DNA from: Jannaschia seohaensis
Lineage (GTDB): Bacteria > Pseudomonadota > Alphaproteobacteria > Rhodobacterales > Rhodobacteraceae
NCBI RefSeq assembly: GCF_900116765.1
Contig: NZ_UETC01000016.1
Span: 28,663-92,662 of the forward strand
Length of the DNA: 64,000 bases
Direction of reading: 5' to 3'
A model generated the notes under the pieces. That model was not told where the DNA came from and searched no databases. It saw only the letters and a list, made by a program, of their open reading frames with translations. Positions within the stretch are counted from its first letter, which is position 1. Each line of letters starts with the position of its first letter. The translations under genes and the position numbers were made by a program. Shown in pieces: positions 1 to 8,547 of this stretch.

Positions 1-207
<207 letters not shown>

Positions 208-217
208 GGAGAGGGTC

Positions 218-823
218 ATGGAAGAGCAACTGAAGGAACTTCTCGACCACCTGGAGCTGCGCCAGCCCGATCTGGTCGAATCGACCGCGATCACGCTGGG
301 CGAGCTGACCGTCGAGGCGCAGCCGGCCGACATCCCGGCCCTGGTGGACTTCCTCAAGACCGACGAGCAGTGCCGCTTCGCCACGCTCGTCGACATCACC
401 GCGATCGACTATCCCGGCGATCAAAAGCGGTTCTGCGTCGTCTATCACTTCCTGTCGATGTACCGGAATCAGCGGATTCGCGTGAAAACCTATGTCCGCG
501 AGGAGGAGATCGTCCCCTCCATTACCGACATATACCCCGCCGCCAACTGGTTCGAGCGGGAGGTGTTCGACATGTTCGGCATCCTGTTCTCGGGCCACCC
601 GGACCTGCGCCGCATCCTGACCGATTACGGCTTCCGCGGGTATCCTCTGCGCAAGGACTTCCCGACCACGGGCTATACCGAGGTCCGCTACGACGAAGTG
701 CAGAAGCGCGTCGTCTATGAGCCGGTCTCGCTGACGCAGGAATACCGGCAGTTCGACTTCATGTCCCCTTGGGAGGGCGCGGAATACGTGCTGCCCGGCG
801 ACGAGAAGGGGGGCTCCAAATGA
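218..823 (+). CDS. nuoC: NADH-quinone oxidoreductase subunit C
   Basis: This is NuoC, the 30-kDa subunit of the peripheral arm of complex I, which packs against NuoD near the quinone site. The 201-residue product has the family signature region ([14 protein letters not shown], then [14 protein letters not shown] and GYPLRKDFP). The frame is open further upstream, but the start at 218 is chosen because it follows a GAGGAGAGG Shine-Dalgarno sequence and matches the usual length. The stop overlaps the next start (ATGA at 820-823), so translation of the following NTF2-like gene is probably coupled to nuoC. Confidence 0.97.
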   Translation: MEEQLKELLDHLELRQPDLVESTAITLGELTVEAQPADIPALVDFLKTDEQCRFATLVDITAIDYPGDQKRFCVVYHFLSMYRNQRIRVKTYVREEEIVPSITDIYPAANWFEREVFDMFGILFSGHPDLRRILTDYGFRGYPLRKDFPTTGYTEVRYDEVQKRVVYEPVSLTQEYRQFDFMSPWEGAEYVLPGDEKGGSK

Positions 824-1212
824 AGGATGGAGCCACTGCGGGCGAGGCCGCCATCCGGGACCTGGCCCAGCAATATTGCGAAGGCGTCTACAAGGCGCGC
901 CCCGAGATCTTCGAGGCGATCTGCCACGACCGCTTTCAGATGACCGAGATCACCGCCGAGGGCGGTGCGAATTTCTGGGACAAGGCGTCCTATCTCGACC
1001 GCGTGCGCGGGCGCGACGCCTTTCCCGGGGATGTCTCGGCGGAGATCCTAAGCATCGACGTCGCCGGCGAGGAGATCGCGCGCGTGCATCTCTGGGTCGA
1101 CGTGCCCCCGCGCCGTTACGAGGATCACCTGGGCTTCGTGCGTGTCGACGGAAACTGGAAACTTTTGACCAAGGTGTTCCGCACGATGGGCGCCTCGGAT
1201 CTGGACGGGTGA
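820..1212 (+). CDS. NTF2-like (SnoaL/lumazine-binding type) small protein inside the nuo operon
   Basis: A 130-residue soluble protein with the layout of the NTF2-like fold: an N-terminal helix ([15 protein letters not shown]), a middle segment ([15 protein letters not shown]) and C-terminal strands ending [16 protein letters not shown]. Such nuclear-transport-factor-2-like proteins are small cone-shaped proteins that bind small molecules or serve as accessory factors. No signal peptide or membrane segment is visible. The start overlaps the nuoC stop by 4 nt and nuoD follows 10 bases later, so it is co-expressed with complex I. An assembly or accessory role is inference; the fold assignment is by pattern only. 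Confidence 0.7.
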   Translation: MKDGATAGEAAIRDLAQQYCEGVYKARPEIFEAICHDRFQMTEITAEGGANFWDKASYLDRVRGRDAFPGDVSAEILSIDVAGEEIARVHLWVDVPPRRYEDHLGFVRVDGNWKLLTKVFRTMGASDLDG

Positions 1213-1222
1213 GGAGACGGAT

Positions 1223-2455
1223 ATGATGGACGGCGACCTGAACCCGCGCGGCTACGAAGACGCCCTCACCGGCGAGCAGAAGATCCGCAACTTCAACATC
1301 AACTTCGGCCCCCAGCACCCGGCGGCGCATGGCGTGCTGCGCCTCGTGCTGGAACTCGACGGCGAGATCGTGGAGCGCTGCGACCCGCATATCGGCCTGC
1401 TCCACCGCGGCACTGAGAAGTTGATGGAGAGCCGGACCTACCTGCAAAACCTGCCCTATCTCGACCGGCTCGACTACGTTGCGCCGATGAACCAGGAACA
1501 TGCCTGGTGCCTCGCCATCGAGCGGCTGACCGGCACCGAGGTGCCGCGCCGCGCCCAGCTGATTCGCGTACTCTTCTGCGAGATCGGGCGCATCCTGTCG
1601 CATCTGCTGAACGTGACCACGCAGGCCATGGATGTGGGCGCGCTGACCCCGCCGCTCTGGGGCTTCGAGGAGCGCGAGAAGCTTATGGTCTTCTACGAGC
1701 GGGCCTGCGGCGCGCGGCTCCACGCCGCCTATTTCCGGCCCGGCGGCGTACATCAGGACCTGACGCCCGAGTTGCTCGACGACATCGAGGCCTGGTGCCA
1801 CAGTTTTCCGGCTGTGATGCAGGATATCGACGAACTCCTGACCGAGAATCGGATCTTCAAGCAGCGCAATGTCGATATCGCCATCGTCTCCGAGGAGGAG
1901 GTGATGGATTGGGGCTTCTCCGGCGTGATGGCCCGCGGCTCCGGCCTCGCCTGGGACCTGCGCCGCGCTCAGCCCTACGAGTGCTACGACGAGTTCGACT
2001 TCAAGATCCCGACGGGCAAGAACGGCGACTGCTACGACCGCTATCTCGTCCGCATGGAGGAGATGCGGCAGTCGGTGTCGATCATGCTCCAGGCCATCGA
2101 GAAGCTGCGCGCGCCGGAGGGGCAGGGCGACGTCCTGGCCCGGGGCAAGATGACCCCGCCCAAGCGCGGCGAGATGAAGACCTCGATGGAGAGTCTGATC
2201 CATCACTTCAAGCTTTATACCGAGGGCTTCCACGTGCCCCCCGGCGAGGTCTATGCCGCCGTCGAGGCACCCAAGGGCGAGTTCGGCGTCTACATGGTCT
2301 CGGACGGAACCAACAAACCCTACCGGGCCAAGCTGCGCGCGCCGGGCTATCTGCACTTGCAGGCGATGGACCACGTCGCCAAGGGCCACCAGCTGGCCGA
2401 CGTGGCGGCGATCATCGGCACGCTCGACGTGGTGTTTGGCGAGATCGATCGCTGA
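1223..2455 (+). CDS. nuoD: NADH-quinone oxidoreductase subunit D
   Basis: NuoD (49-kDa subunit) forms the ubiquinone pocket of complex I together with NuoB. The 410-residue protein shows the family hallmarks: [14 protein letters not shown] near residue 30, the [10 protein letters not shown] segment, and [25 protein letters not shown] near the C terminus. Length is normal. The start at 1223 gives [10 protein letters not shown]; the ATG one codon later is an equally reasonable start. It lies between the NTF2-like gene and a small membrane protein gene on the same strand. Confidence 0.97.
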   Translation: MMDGDLNPRGYEDALTGEQKIRNFNINFGPQHPAAHGVLRLVLELDGEIVERCDPHIGLLHRGTEKLMESRTYLQNLPYLDRLDYVAPMNQEHAWCLAIERLTGTEVPRRAQLIRVLFCEIGRILSHLLNVTTQAMDVGALTPPLWGFEEREKLMVFYERACGARLHAAYFRPGGVHQDLTPELLDDIEAWCHSFPAVMQDIDELLTENRIFKQRNVDIAIVSEEEVMDWGFSGVMARGSGLAWDLRRAQPYECYDEFDFKIPTGKNGDCYDRYLVRMEEMRQSVSIMLQAIEKLRAPEGQGDVLARGKMTPPKRGEMKTSMESLIHHFKLYTEGFHVPPGEVYAAVEAPKGEFGVYMVSDGTNKPYRAKLRAPGYLHLQAMDHVAKGHQLADVAAIIGTLDVVFGEIDR

Positions 2456-2479
2456 CCTGGACGGGACGGGGCGCGCGAC

Positions 2480-2692
2480 ATGGCGTCCGATCCCGCTTCG
2501 GCGGCCTCGGTGCTCGCATGGGCCCTCTACCTGATAACGCCGCTAGCGGCAGTCTTGGCCCTGACCGTGTTCCTCGTCTCCATGGGGCGGGGCTCGCATA
2601 GCGGGCGCTTCGTGCGCTTTTGCGACCGGGCGCAGGTGCCCGCCTTCGGCTTGGTGATCGTCTGCGTCCTGCTCACCCTCCGATACTTCTAG
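2480..2692 (+). CDS. Small two-helix membrane protein of unknown function
   Basis: A 70-residue protein with two predicted membrane helices (about residues 10-33, VLAWALYLITPLAAVLALTV, and 51-68, PAFGLVIVCVLLTLRY) joined by a short basic loop (GRGSHSGRFVRFCDR). I do not recognise a family. It lies 24 bases after nuoD and 73 bases before nuoE on the same strand. It may be an accessory of the complex I membrane arm or simply a resident of the operon; the sequence gives no functional motif. Coding is supported by operon position and a coherent hydrophobicity pattern. Confidence 0.6.
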   Translation: MASDPASAASVLAWALYLITPLAAVLALTVFLVSMGRGSHSGRFVRFCDRAQVPAFGLVIVCVLLTLRYF

Positions 2693-2765
2693 TCGCAGCC
2701 GCCGTGCCCTTTCGCGCGCGGTCCTTGCGCGTTAAGACGCAATCCAGACCATTCGCGAGGACCCC

Positions 2766-3986
2766 ATGCTCCGCCGCCTCCACAAAGATCAGCCCGAGAC
2801 CTTTGCCTTCACCCCGGCCAACCAGAAATGGGCCGAGGCGCAGATCACCAAATATCCCGAAGGCCGTCAGGCCAGCGCCGTGATCCCTTTGCTCTGGCGC
2901 GCGCAGGAGCAGGAGGGCTGGCTGACCCGCCCCGCGATGGAGCATGTCGCGGAGATGCTGGGCATGGCCTATATCCGCGTGCTGGAGGTCGCGACCTTCT
3001 ACTTCATGTTCCAGCTTCAGCCGGTGGGCTCTGTTGCCCATATCCAGATCTGCGGAACCACCTCCTGCATGATCTGCGGCGCAGAGGATCTGGTCGCCGT
3101 CTGCAAGGAAAAGATCGCCAAGCGTCCGCATGAGATTTCCGAGGACGGCAAGCTGAGCTGGGAAGAGGTCGAGTGCCTCGGCGCCTGCTCCAACGCGCCG
3201 ATGGCGCAAATCGGCAAGGACTATTACGAGGACCTGACGCCGCAGCGGTTCTCCGAGATGCTGGATCAGTTCCGCGCGGGCGAAGTGCCGGTGCCGGGGC
3301 CGCAGAACGGGCGCTTCACCTCCGAGCCTCTGGGAGGCGCGACCTCGCTGACGGCCTATGCGGAGAACCGCGACCACGACCAGAACGCGTCGGTCGCGCT
3401 GGCCACCGAAATCGGCGACACGGTCAAGCGTATCGACGGGACCGAGGTGCCTTTCAAGGCGCCGTGGCAGGGGGCCGCTGAGGCCGATCCCGATCCGGTC
3501 ACGGCCTCGCGGAGCACGCTTCTGGGCCCCGACGGACCCGACGGCCCGCAGGGCGGCCGCACCCCCGGTCAGGAGCCGGCCCCGCGTGACCGCGGCGATG
3601 CGAGCGACGGCGCTGCCAATGTCCGAGGCTCCGACGCCATGCCGAAGGGCAAGCCCGAGCAAGGTGCCGTTGCCGATGCGCCGACCGGCGACACGGCCCC
3701 GGTCAAGCCCGAGACCCTGAGCGCCCCGCGCGAGAGCGGCGCCGACGATCTGACGCGGATCAGCGGGATCGGACCCAAGCTGGCGGCGCTATGCAACCGC
3801 CTCGGTTTCTACCATTTCGACCAGATCGCGGCCTGGTCGGCGGAGGAAGTCGCCTGGGTCGATCAGAACCTTGAAGGATTCAAAGGACGCGTGACTCGTG
3901 ACGAATGGGTGAAACAGGCTAAGATCCTTGCCGAGGGCGGAGAAACGGAGTTCTCCGCGCGCCACGATCGGGGAGAGGTCGACTGA
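2766..3986 (+). CDS. nuoE: NADH-quinone oxidoreductase subunit E with a long C-terminal extension ending in a helix-hairpin-helix-like domain
   Basis: NuoE (24-kDa subunit) carries the [2Fe-2S] cluster N1a beside NuoF. The thioredoxin-like core is residues 1 to about 190, with cluster ligands C96 and C101 ([10 protein letters not shown]) and C137 and C141 ([10 protein letters not shown]). A normal NuoE ends there, but this protein has 406 residues: a low-complexity Pro/Asp/Gly-rich linker follows, then a compact domain at about 327-391 ([42 protein letters not shown]). That C-terminal domain is nearly repeated in the next gene. The GIGPKL turn is typical of helix-hairpin-helix modules, which often bind nucleic acid but can also mediate protein contacts. 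Confidence 0.95.
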   Translation: MLRRLHKDQPETFAFTPANQKWAEAQITKYPEGRQASAVIPLLWRAQEQEGWLTRPAMEHVAEMLGMAYIRVLEVATFYFMFQLQPVGSVAHIQICGTTSCMICGAEDLVAVCKEKIAKRPHEISEDGKLSWEEVECLGACSNAPMAQIGKDYYEDLTPQRFSEMLDQFRAGEVPVPGPQNGRFTSEPLGGATSLTAYAENRDHDQNASVALATEIGDTVKRIDGTEVPFKAPWQGAAEADPDPVTASRSTLLGPDGPDGPQGGRTPGQEPAPRDRGDASDGAANVRGSDAMPKGKPEQGAVADAPTGDTAPVKPETLSAPRESGADDLTRISGIGPKLAALCNRLGFYHFDQIAAWSAEEVAWVDQNLEGFKGRVTRDEWVKQAKILAEGGETEFSARHDRGEVD

Positions 3987-4021
3987 CCGCCCGCTCCCCG
4001 TGACATATGGGGAGCATTGAT

Positions 4022-5008
4022 ATGCAACAACAAATCCGTCCGATCCCGGCTATGGAAGCGGCAGCCACCACCTGGGGTGTGGCTGCTCTCGCGGGCGTGG
4101 CGACCTTTGGCGCACTGCTCGTTTTGGGCGGCTGGACCTTTATCCAGGGCGCTTTTGCCGGGATTGTGGTCCTGGGCGTCCTCGGCACGGTGCTCGCGCT
4201 GACCGTCGGCAAGACCGGCCCGAGCGATGCTCTCCCCCACGAGTCGACGACGCGGGCGATGGGCACGGCGGGGGGCGGGCTCGCCATTGACCTGTCCGCG
4301 ATGCGTCCGCGCGATCTCAATAAGCCGTCGCCCCACAAGGCGGCGGTCGACGTGTCGATGATCTCGGACACCGATTCGGGCCGGGGGTTCAACGGGCCGT
4401 CGCACCGTCAGCCGATCACGGGGACGATCGAGGCCGAGCCCGCGACCATCGTGCCGTCGCCCGCGCCGATCAATGCCGGCGATCCGGCCGTCGCGCGGCC
4501 CATCGGCGTCACGGCCGATCCGAAAACGATGCTTCATCCGACCCCGCTCAACGGCCAGATCGTCTCGCCCGAGCCGCCGCAGCCCTTCGAGGGCGAGGCC
4601 CCCGGCCGGATCTCGCTGAACGAGGCGGCACTGGCCGGAGGCGCCCCGGTGACCGTGGGCACGGCGCCGGCCCCTGCGGCTGAGAGCGGCAGCGCAGCTG
4701 CGGACGTCTCCCCCACCGTCTCCTCCACCGTCGCCGCCAGCGCCCCGGCCGCGCCCGAAGAGGCCGGCAAGCCCATGACCCTGGACGCCGCACCCGAGGG
4801 CGGCGGCGACGATCTCAAGAAGATCAAGGGCGTGGGGCCCAAGCTGGAAGGCGTGCTGAACTCCATGGGGTTCTGGACCTTCGATCAGATCGCCGCCTGG
4901 ACCGACAAGGAAGTCGCCTGGGTCGATGAGAACCTGGAAGGCTTCCGGGGCCGGGTGAGCCGTGACGATTGGGTGTCGCAGGCCAAGGAGCTTGCGGGCG
5001 GCAAGTAA
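4022..5008 (+). CDS. Membrane protein with a C-terminal helix-hairpin-helix-like domain shared with NuoE
   Basis: A 328-residue protein: two membrane helices in the first 60 residues (TTWGVAALAGVATFGALLVL, then AFAGIVVLGVLGTVLAL), a long Pro/Ala/Glu-rich middle, and at residues 264-328 the same domain as the NuoE C terminus (DDLKKIKGVGPKLEGVL, FDQIAAWTDKEVAWVD, RDDWVSQAKELAGG). An in-frame ATG exists at 4007, but 4022 is preferred because GGGGAG lies just upstream of it. Rhodobacterales genomes often list such proteins in nuo operons as complex I-associated. I infer that it tethers the peripheral arm, or shares a partner with NuoE. Confidence 0.85.
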   Translation: MQQQIRPIPAMEAAATTWGVAALAGVATFGALLVLGGWTFIQGAFAGIVVLGVLGTVLALTVGKTGPSDALPHESTTRAMGTAGGGLAIDLSAMRPRDLNKPSPHKAAVDVSMISDTDSGRGFNGPSHRQPITGTIEAEPATIVPSPAPINAGDPAVARPIGVTADPKTMLHPTPLNGQIVSPEPPQPFEGEAPGRISLNEAALAGGAPVTVGTAPAPAAESGSAAADVSPTVSSTVAASAPAAPEEAGKPMTLDAAPEGGGDDLKKIKGVGPKLEGVLNSMGFWTFDQIAAWTDKEVAWVDENLEGFRGRVSRDDWVSQAKELAGGK

Positions 5009-5093
5009 GACCAGCGCCGCGCGCGCGGCGACGCCGCGCGGCGCCCCGTCGCGCTTGACGCCGCCGGGCGCGACCTGTTGAAGAGGGGTCGAA

Positions 5094-5321
5094 ATGACCG
5101 GCCCCTCGGACCTCCAAAAGCGCATTGCCACGGCGCAGCGTAACGTCGCACTGACGATCCTCGGAACGTTCGCGATCTGGCTTCCGCTTCAGTGGGCGGG
5201 GGCCGCGTTCGGCATTCCTGCGCGGTGGCTGGCTCTGGCCGATCTCGTCGCATTGGCCGCCCTGGCCTGGGCGCTTATCATGTTGCTGCGCGTGCGCCGG
5301 ATGCGCCGCGAAGAGGAGTAG
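5094..5321 (+). CDS. DUF5337-like small membrane protein
   Basis: A 75-residue protein with a charged N terminus ([17 protein letters not shown]), two membrane helices ([21 protein letters not shown], and [19 protein letters not shown]) and a strongly basic tail ([10 protein letters not shown]). It matches my memory of the DUF5337 family that sits between nuoE and nuoF in Rhodobacterales; the family name is from recall. It ends 4 bases before nuoF, so it is co-translated with it. No catalytic residues are visible; function is unknown. Confidence 0.75.
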   Translation: MTGPSDLQKRIATAQRNVALTILGTFAIWLPLQWAGAAFGIPARWLALADLVALAALAWALIMLLRVRRMRREEE

Positions 5322-5325
5322 ACGC

Positions 5326-6618
5326 ATGCTGAAGGATCAGGACCGGATCTTCACCAATATCTACGGGATGCACGATCGCTCGCTGAGGGGCGCGCAGGCC
5401 CGGGGGCATTGGGACGGGACCAAGGATCTGATCGCGCTGGGGCGCGACAAGATCGTCGAGATCATGAAGGCGAGCGGCCTGCGCGGGCGCGGCGGTGCCG
5501 GGTTCCCGACCGGTCTGAAGTGGTCCTTCATGCCCAAGGAGAGCGACGGGCGTCCGGCCTATCTGGTCATCAACGCCGACGAATCCGAGCCCGGGACCTG
5601 CAAGGACCGGGAGATCATGCGCCACGATCCCCACACGCTGGTCGAGGGGGCGCTGATCGCCTCCTTCGCGATGGGGGCGCATGCCTGCTACATTTACATC
5701 CGCGGCGAATATATCCGCGAGAAGGAAGCGCTGCAGAACGCCATCGACGAGGCCTATGAGGCCGGGCTGATCGGCAAGAACGCCTGCAAGTCGGGCTGGG
5801 ATTTCGACCTCTACCTGCATCACGGGGCGGGCGCCTATATCTGCGGCGAAGAAACGGCCCTGATCGAGAGCCTGGAGGGCAAGAAGGGCATGCCGCGCAT
5901 GAAGCCGCCCTTCCCGGCGGGCGCGGGGCTCTATGGCTGCCCGACCACCGTCAACAACGTCGAATCGATCGCCGTTGTGCCGACCATCCTGCGCCGAGGC
6001 GCGGAATGGTTCGCGAGCTTCGGGCGGCCGAACAACGCGGGCACCAAGCTGTTCGCGATCTCGGGCCATGTGAACAAGCCCTGCGTCGTCGAAGAGGCGA
6101 TGTCGATCAGCTTCGAGGAGCTGATCGAGACCCATTGCGGCGGCATTCGCGGCGGGTGGGACAACCTCAAGGCGGTGATCCCCGGCGGGTCTTCGGTTCC
6201 GATGATCCCGGGCAAGGACATGCGCGACGCCATCATGGATTTCGACTACCTGCGCGAGCAGCGGTCGGGCCTTGGCACGGCGGCGGTGATCGTGATGGAT
6301 AACTCGACCGACATCATCAAGGCGATCTGGCGGCTGAGCAAGTTCTACAAGCACGAATCCTGCGGCCAGTGCACGCCCTGCCGCGAGGGCACGGGTTGGA
6401 TGATGCGGGTCATGGACCGCCTGGTGCGCGGCGAAGCGGAGGTCGAGGAGATCGACATGCTGCTCGACGTGACCAAGCAGGTCGAGGGCCACACGATCTG
6501 CGCCCTGGGCGATGCGGCGGCCTGGCCGATCCAGGGGCTGATCCGCCACTTCCGCGACGAGATCGAGGACCGGATCAAGCACAAGCGGACCTCCCGCCCG
6601 GCAGTGGCTGCCCAGTGA
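5326..6618 (+). CDS. nuoF: NADH-quinone oxidoreductase subunit F
   Basis: NuoF (51-kDa subunit) oxidises NADH with FMN and passes electrons to cluster N3. The 430-residue protein has the glycine-rich FMN/NADH loop ([18 protein letters not shown], about residues 54-71), the [10 protein letters not shown] segment, a second nucleotide-binding region ([16 protein letters not shown]) and the N3 cluster motif ([13 protein letters not shown]) with a further cysteine in [12 protein letters not shown]. Length is normal. The stop overlaps the next start (GTGA at 6615-6618). Confidence 0.97.
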   Translation: MLKDQDRIFTNIYGMHDRSLRGAQARGHWDGTKDLIALGRDKIVEIMKASGLRGRGGAGFPTGLKWSFMPKESDGRPAYLVINADESEPGTCKDREIMRHDPHTLVEGALIASFAMGAHACYIYIRGEYIREKEALQNAIDEAYEAGLIGKNACKSGWDFDLYLHHGAGAYICGEETALIESLEGKKGMPRMKPPFPAGAGLYGCPTTVNNVESIAVVPTILRRGAEWFASFGRPNNAGTKLFAISGHVNKPCVVEEAMSISFEELIETHCGGIRGGWDNLKAVIPGGSSVPMIPGKDMRDAIMDFDYLREQRSGLGTAAVIVMDNSTDIIKAIWRLSKFYKHESCGQCTPCREGTGWMMRVMDRLVRGEAEVEEIDMLLDVTKQVEGHTICALGDAAAWPIQGLIRHFRDEIEDRIKHKRTSRPAVAAQ

Positions 6619-7121
6619 CCCACGCCGCGCGACGGCTCATCCGGCCTTGCGCGGCCGTCTTCGCCATGGCCGTGCCCGCCGCTGCTCAACCGGCGGGGGG
6701 AGCGTCGTTCGGCGCGGTCTTCGAACCCTATTCGCACGCGCTTGTGGCGCTGGCGCTCTGGGCGGTGCTGATGGTGGGCCTGTCGATGCTGTCCGTCTCG
6801 GGCGCGCCCAAGGCCAAGACCGAGAGCGGCCACCCGGTGCGAGACTATTCCGATCCCGCCTATCGCCGGCACCGGGCCTTTCAGAACGCCATCGAGACCT
6901 CCGGCCCTTTCGTCGCGGCGCTCCTCGCCGCCATCCTCACCGGGGCGTCAGCCTTTTGGGTCAATCTCTTCGCGTCGCTGTTCCTTGTCGCGCGGATCGC
7001 GATGGTGGCCGTCCATGTCGGTACCGAGAATCAGCCGATGCGCTCCACCTTCTGGCTGGCCGGCACCGTCTGCGTCTTGGCAATGGCCGCGTTGGCCGTG
7101 ATCGCGGGCGTTGTCTCATGA
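6615..7121 (+). CDS. MAPEG-family membrane protein in the nuo operon
   Basis: A 168-residue protein with an N-terminal hydrophobic export segment ending in PAAAQPAGG and then four hydrophobic helices. The [16 protein letters not shown] segment is the arginine/asparagine/glutamate signature of MAPEG proteins (membrane-associated eicosanoid and glutathione metabolism). The GTG at 6615 overlaps the nuoF stop and gives a complete signal-like segment; an ATG at 6666 would remove most of it. The 3' end overlaps the next gene (ATGA at 7118-7121). Bacterial MAPEG substrates are generally unknown, and glutathione-linked chemistry here is inference. Confidence 0.75.
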   Translation: MTHAARRLIRPCAAVFAMAVPAAAQPAGGASFGAVFEPYSHALVALALWAVLMVGLSMLSVSGAPKAKTESGHPVRDYSDPAYRRHRAFQNAIETSGPFVAALLAAILTGASAFWVNLFASLFLVARIAMVAVHVGTENQPMRSTFWLAGTVCVLAMAALAVIAGVVS

Positions 7122-7513
7122 GGCTCGCCGTCGCCGCTACGCTTGCCCTGGCCCTCCCGGCCGCCGCGGAGGATCTTCGGTCCGCGCCAGACTACTTCGT
7201 CGAGTCGGTGATGCGGACGAGTACCGCCAATATCCTGGCCGTCAACTGCGCTGGCCTATCGGTGGATCTGGGCGCTATCTCCCAGTTGTCGGCCGAGATC
7301 CTAGACCGTTTGACCGAGGATGGCTTCACCCCGCGGATCCTGGCCGAGGAGATGGCGGATCCATCGGAGGCCATCGCGGTGTTGCAGGACGCGTTCCTAG
7401 CGAAACATGGACTGGCCACCGGCGCCTCCGAAGCGGCCGTCTGTGCTGCGGGGCGGGCTGAGATCGCCGAGGGGAGCGAGATCGGGGCGCTGCTATTGGA
7501 GGTCGACGGATGA
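7118..7513 (+). CDS. DUF5333-like exported protein, first of two copies
   Basis: A 131-residue protein with a clear signal peptide ([19 protein letters not shown]) and a mature helical domain with one cysteine near the middle (AVNCAGLSV) and another near the end (AAVCAAGRAEIAEGSEIGALL). The second copy, encoded at 7978-8364, has the same pattern, so the two cysteines may pair. The family name DUF5333 is from memory of Rhodobacterales nuo operons. The gene overlaps both neighbours by 4 nt and is therefore translationally coupled. Its role in the periplasm is unknown. Confidence 0.7.
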   Translation: MRLAVAATLALALPAAAEDLRSAPDYFVESVMRTSTANILAVNCAGLSVDLGAISQLSAEILDRLTEDGFTPRILAEEMADPSEAIAVLQDAFLAKHGLATGASEAAVCAAGRAEIAEGSEIGALLLEVDG

Positions 7514-7881
7514 GGGTGACGGGATCGGTGCTGGCCGCGGCCATGGCGCTGACCGGCTGCGGCGGGATCGGGTCGGGCGATAGCGGTCTGTTCGGCGGTC
7601 GCAGCTTGCGCGGATCGGCGGAGGAGGTGCAGGGCATCCGGTTCCGCTCGCGCGTGACCTCGCCGGGCGAGGACGCGCGGCGGTTCATGGTCGCGACCCG
7701 CGGTGCGGACCGAGCTCCGCCCCAAGCCGTGGAAGCGGCGCGGATCGAGGCGGTCCGCTACTGTCTGACACGCTATGGCGGCTCCAACATCGAATGGACC
7801 GAAGGGCCGGACCGCCCGGTCGAGGAGATCCCGCTCGAAGACGGTGTGCTCGTGCTGAGCGGGCGTTGCCTGGCCCGATAG
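7510..7881 (+). CDS. Small putative lipoprotein
   Basis: A 123-residue protein beginning MRVTGSVLAAAMALTGCGG, a typical lipoprotein signal with the lipobox cysteine at about position 17. The mature part contains a basic stretch (EEVQGIRFRSRVTSPGEDARRF), a conserved-looking AARIEAVRYCLTRYGGSNIEW segment, and a terminal LSGRCLAR with a possible pairing cysteine. I do not recognise the family. It is coupled to the preceding gene (ATGA). Probably membrane-anchored in the periplasm; the function is open. Confidence 0.65.
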   Translation: MRVTGSVLAAAMALTGCGGIGSGDSGLFGGRSLRGSAEEVQGIRFRSRVTSPGEDARRFMVATRGADRAPPQAVEAARIEAVRYCLTRYGGSNIEWTEGPDRPVEEIPLEDGVLVLSGRCLAR

Positions 7882-7977
7882 CGGATCGCTCGGCCGTGCG
7901 CCGGTGGCGGCGCCCGGGCTATTGAATGACAGCCGGCTGCGCCCGATCTGGTGGCGGGACAGCACCGGAGACCCGAC

Positions 7978-8364
7978 ATGCCGCGCCTGGCCCTCGCCTT
8001 CGCCGTTCTCTTCGCCCAGCCCGCCGTTGCGGAGTTGGAGCAGGAACCGCGCATCACCGAAGGGCTGATCACGGTCGGCATCGCCTACGAGATCAGCGAG
8101 CTGTGCCCCTCTCTCGACGCGCGAACGATTCGCGGCCTGCGCTATCTGCTGGCGCTCAAGGCCGCCGCGCGGGATCTGGGCTATAGCGATGCGGAGATCG
8201 ACGCCTTCATCGATGACGATGCAGCCAAGGACCGCCTGGAGGCGGTCGCGCGCGCGCGGCTGGCAGCCAAGGGAGCGCGGCGCGGGGATGTCGCGGCCCA
8301 TTGCCGCGTCGGCGAGGCGGAGCTTGCGGCCGACAGCCAGATCGGGCGGCTTCTGTCCAAGTGA
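7978..8364 (+). CDS. DUF5333-like exported protein, second of two copies
   Basis: A 128-residue exported protein (signal MPRLALAFAVLFAQPAVAE) that repeats the layout of the product encoded at 7118: a helical mature domain with a cysteine after about 40 residues (ISELCPSLDARTI) and a C-terminal AAHCRVGEAELAADSQIGRLL. The two are diverged tandem paralogues. The start at 7978 is chosen for the signal peptide; the frame is open a little further upstream. It lies 183 bases before nuoG, and a structured repeat fills that gap. Confidence 0.7.
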   Translation: MPRLALAFAVLFAQPAVAELEQEPRITEGLITVGIAYEISELCPSLDARTIRGLRYLLALKAAARDLGYSDAEIDAFIDDDAAKDRLEAVARARLAAKGARRGDVAAHCRVGEAELAADSQIGRLLSK

Positions 8365-8381
8365 CAGCGCCCGTGGCGGGC

Positions 8382-8442
8382 GGGGAGGGGGCTCTGCCCC
8401 CCGGCCTGCGGCCTCCCCCCGAGGTATTTCCGGCAAGATGAG
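8382..8442. repeat. Structured intergenic repeat of the roseobacter type
   Basis: A nested palindromic element between the second DUF5333-like gene and nuoG. GGGGGC (8387-8392) pairs with GCCCCC (8396-8401), and GGCC pairs with GGCC across TGC (8403-8413). An outer GAGGGGG can pair with the following CCTCCCCC. It ends in a tail reading GAGGTATTTCCGGCAAGA. Elements with this clover-like stem and a GTATTT...GCCAGAAGA-type tail are, from memory, very common between genes of roseobacters. A related tail occurs at 63732-63754. It could terminate or process the long nuo transcript. Confidence 0.6.
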
Positions 8443-8547
8443 GCGGGCGGGGGCGCGCGATTCCCGCGTCCTGCGGCGAACCCCCTCCTGGTCATGGGCG
8501 TTGAGGGAGGGTAGAACCTCCCCCGAACGCCGAGACCGGAGCTTCCC

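Noticed and set aside
950..2389. A 479-codon minus-strand open frame over nuoD
   Set aside because: Complete overlap with nuoD, whose motifs and length are normal.
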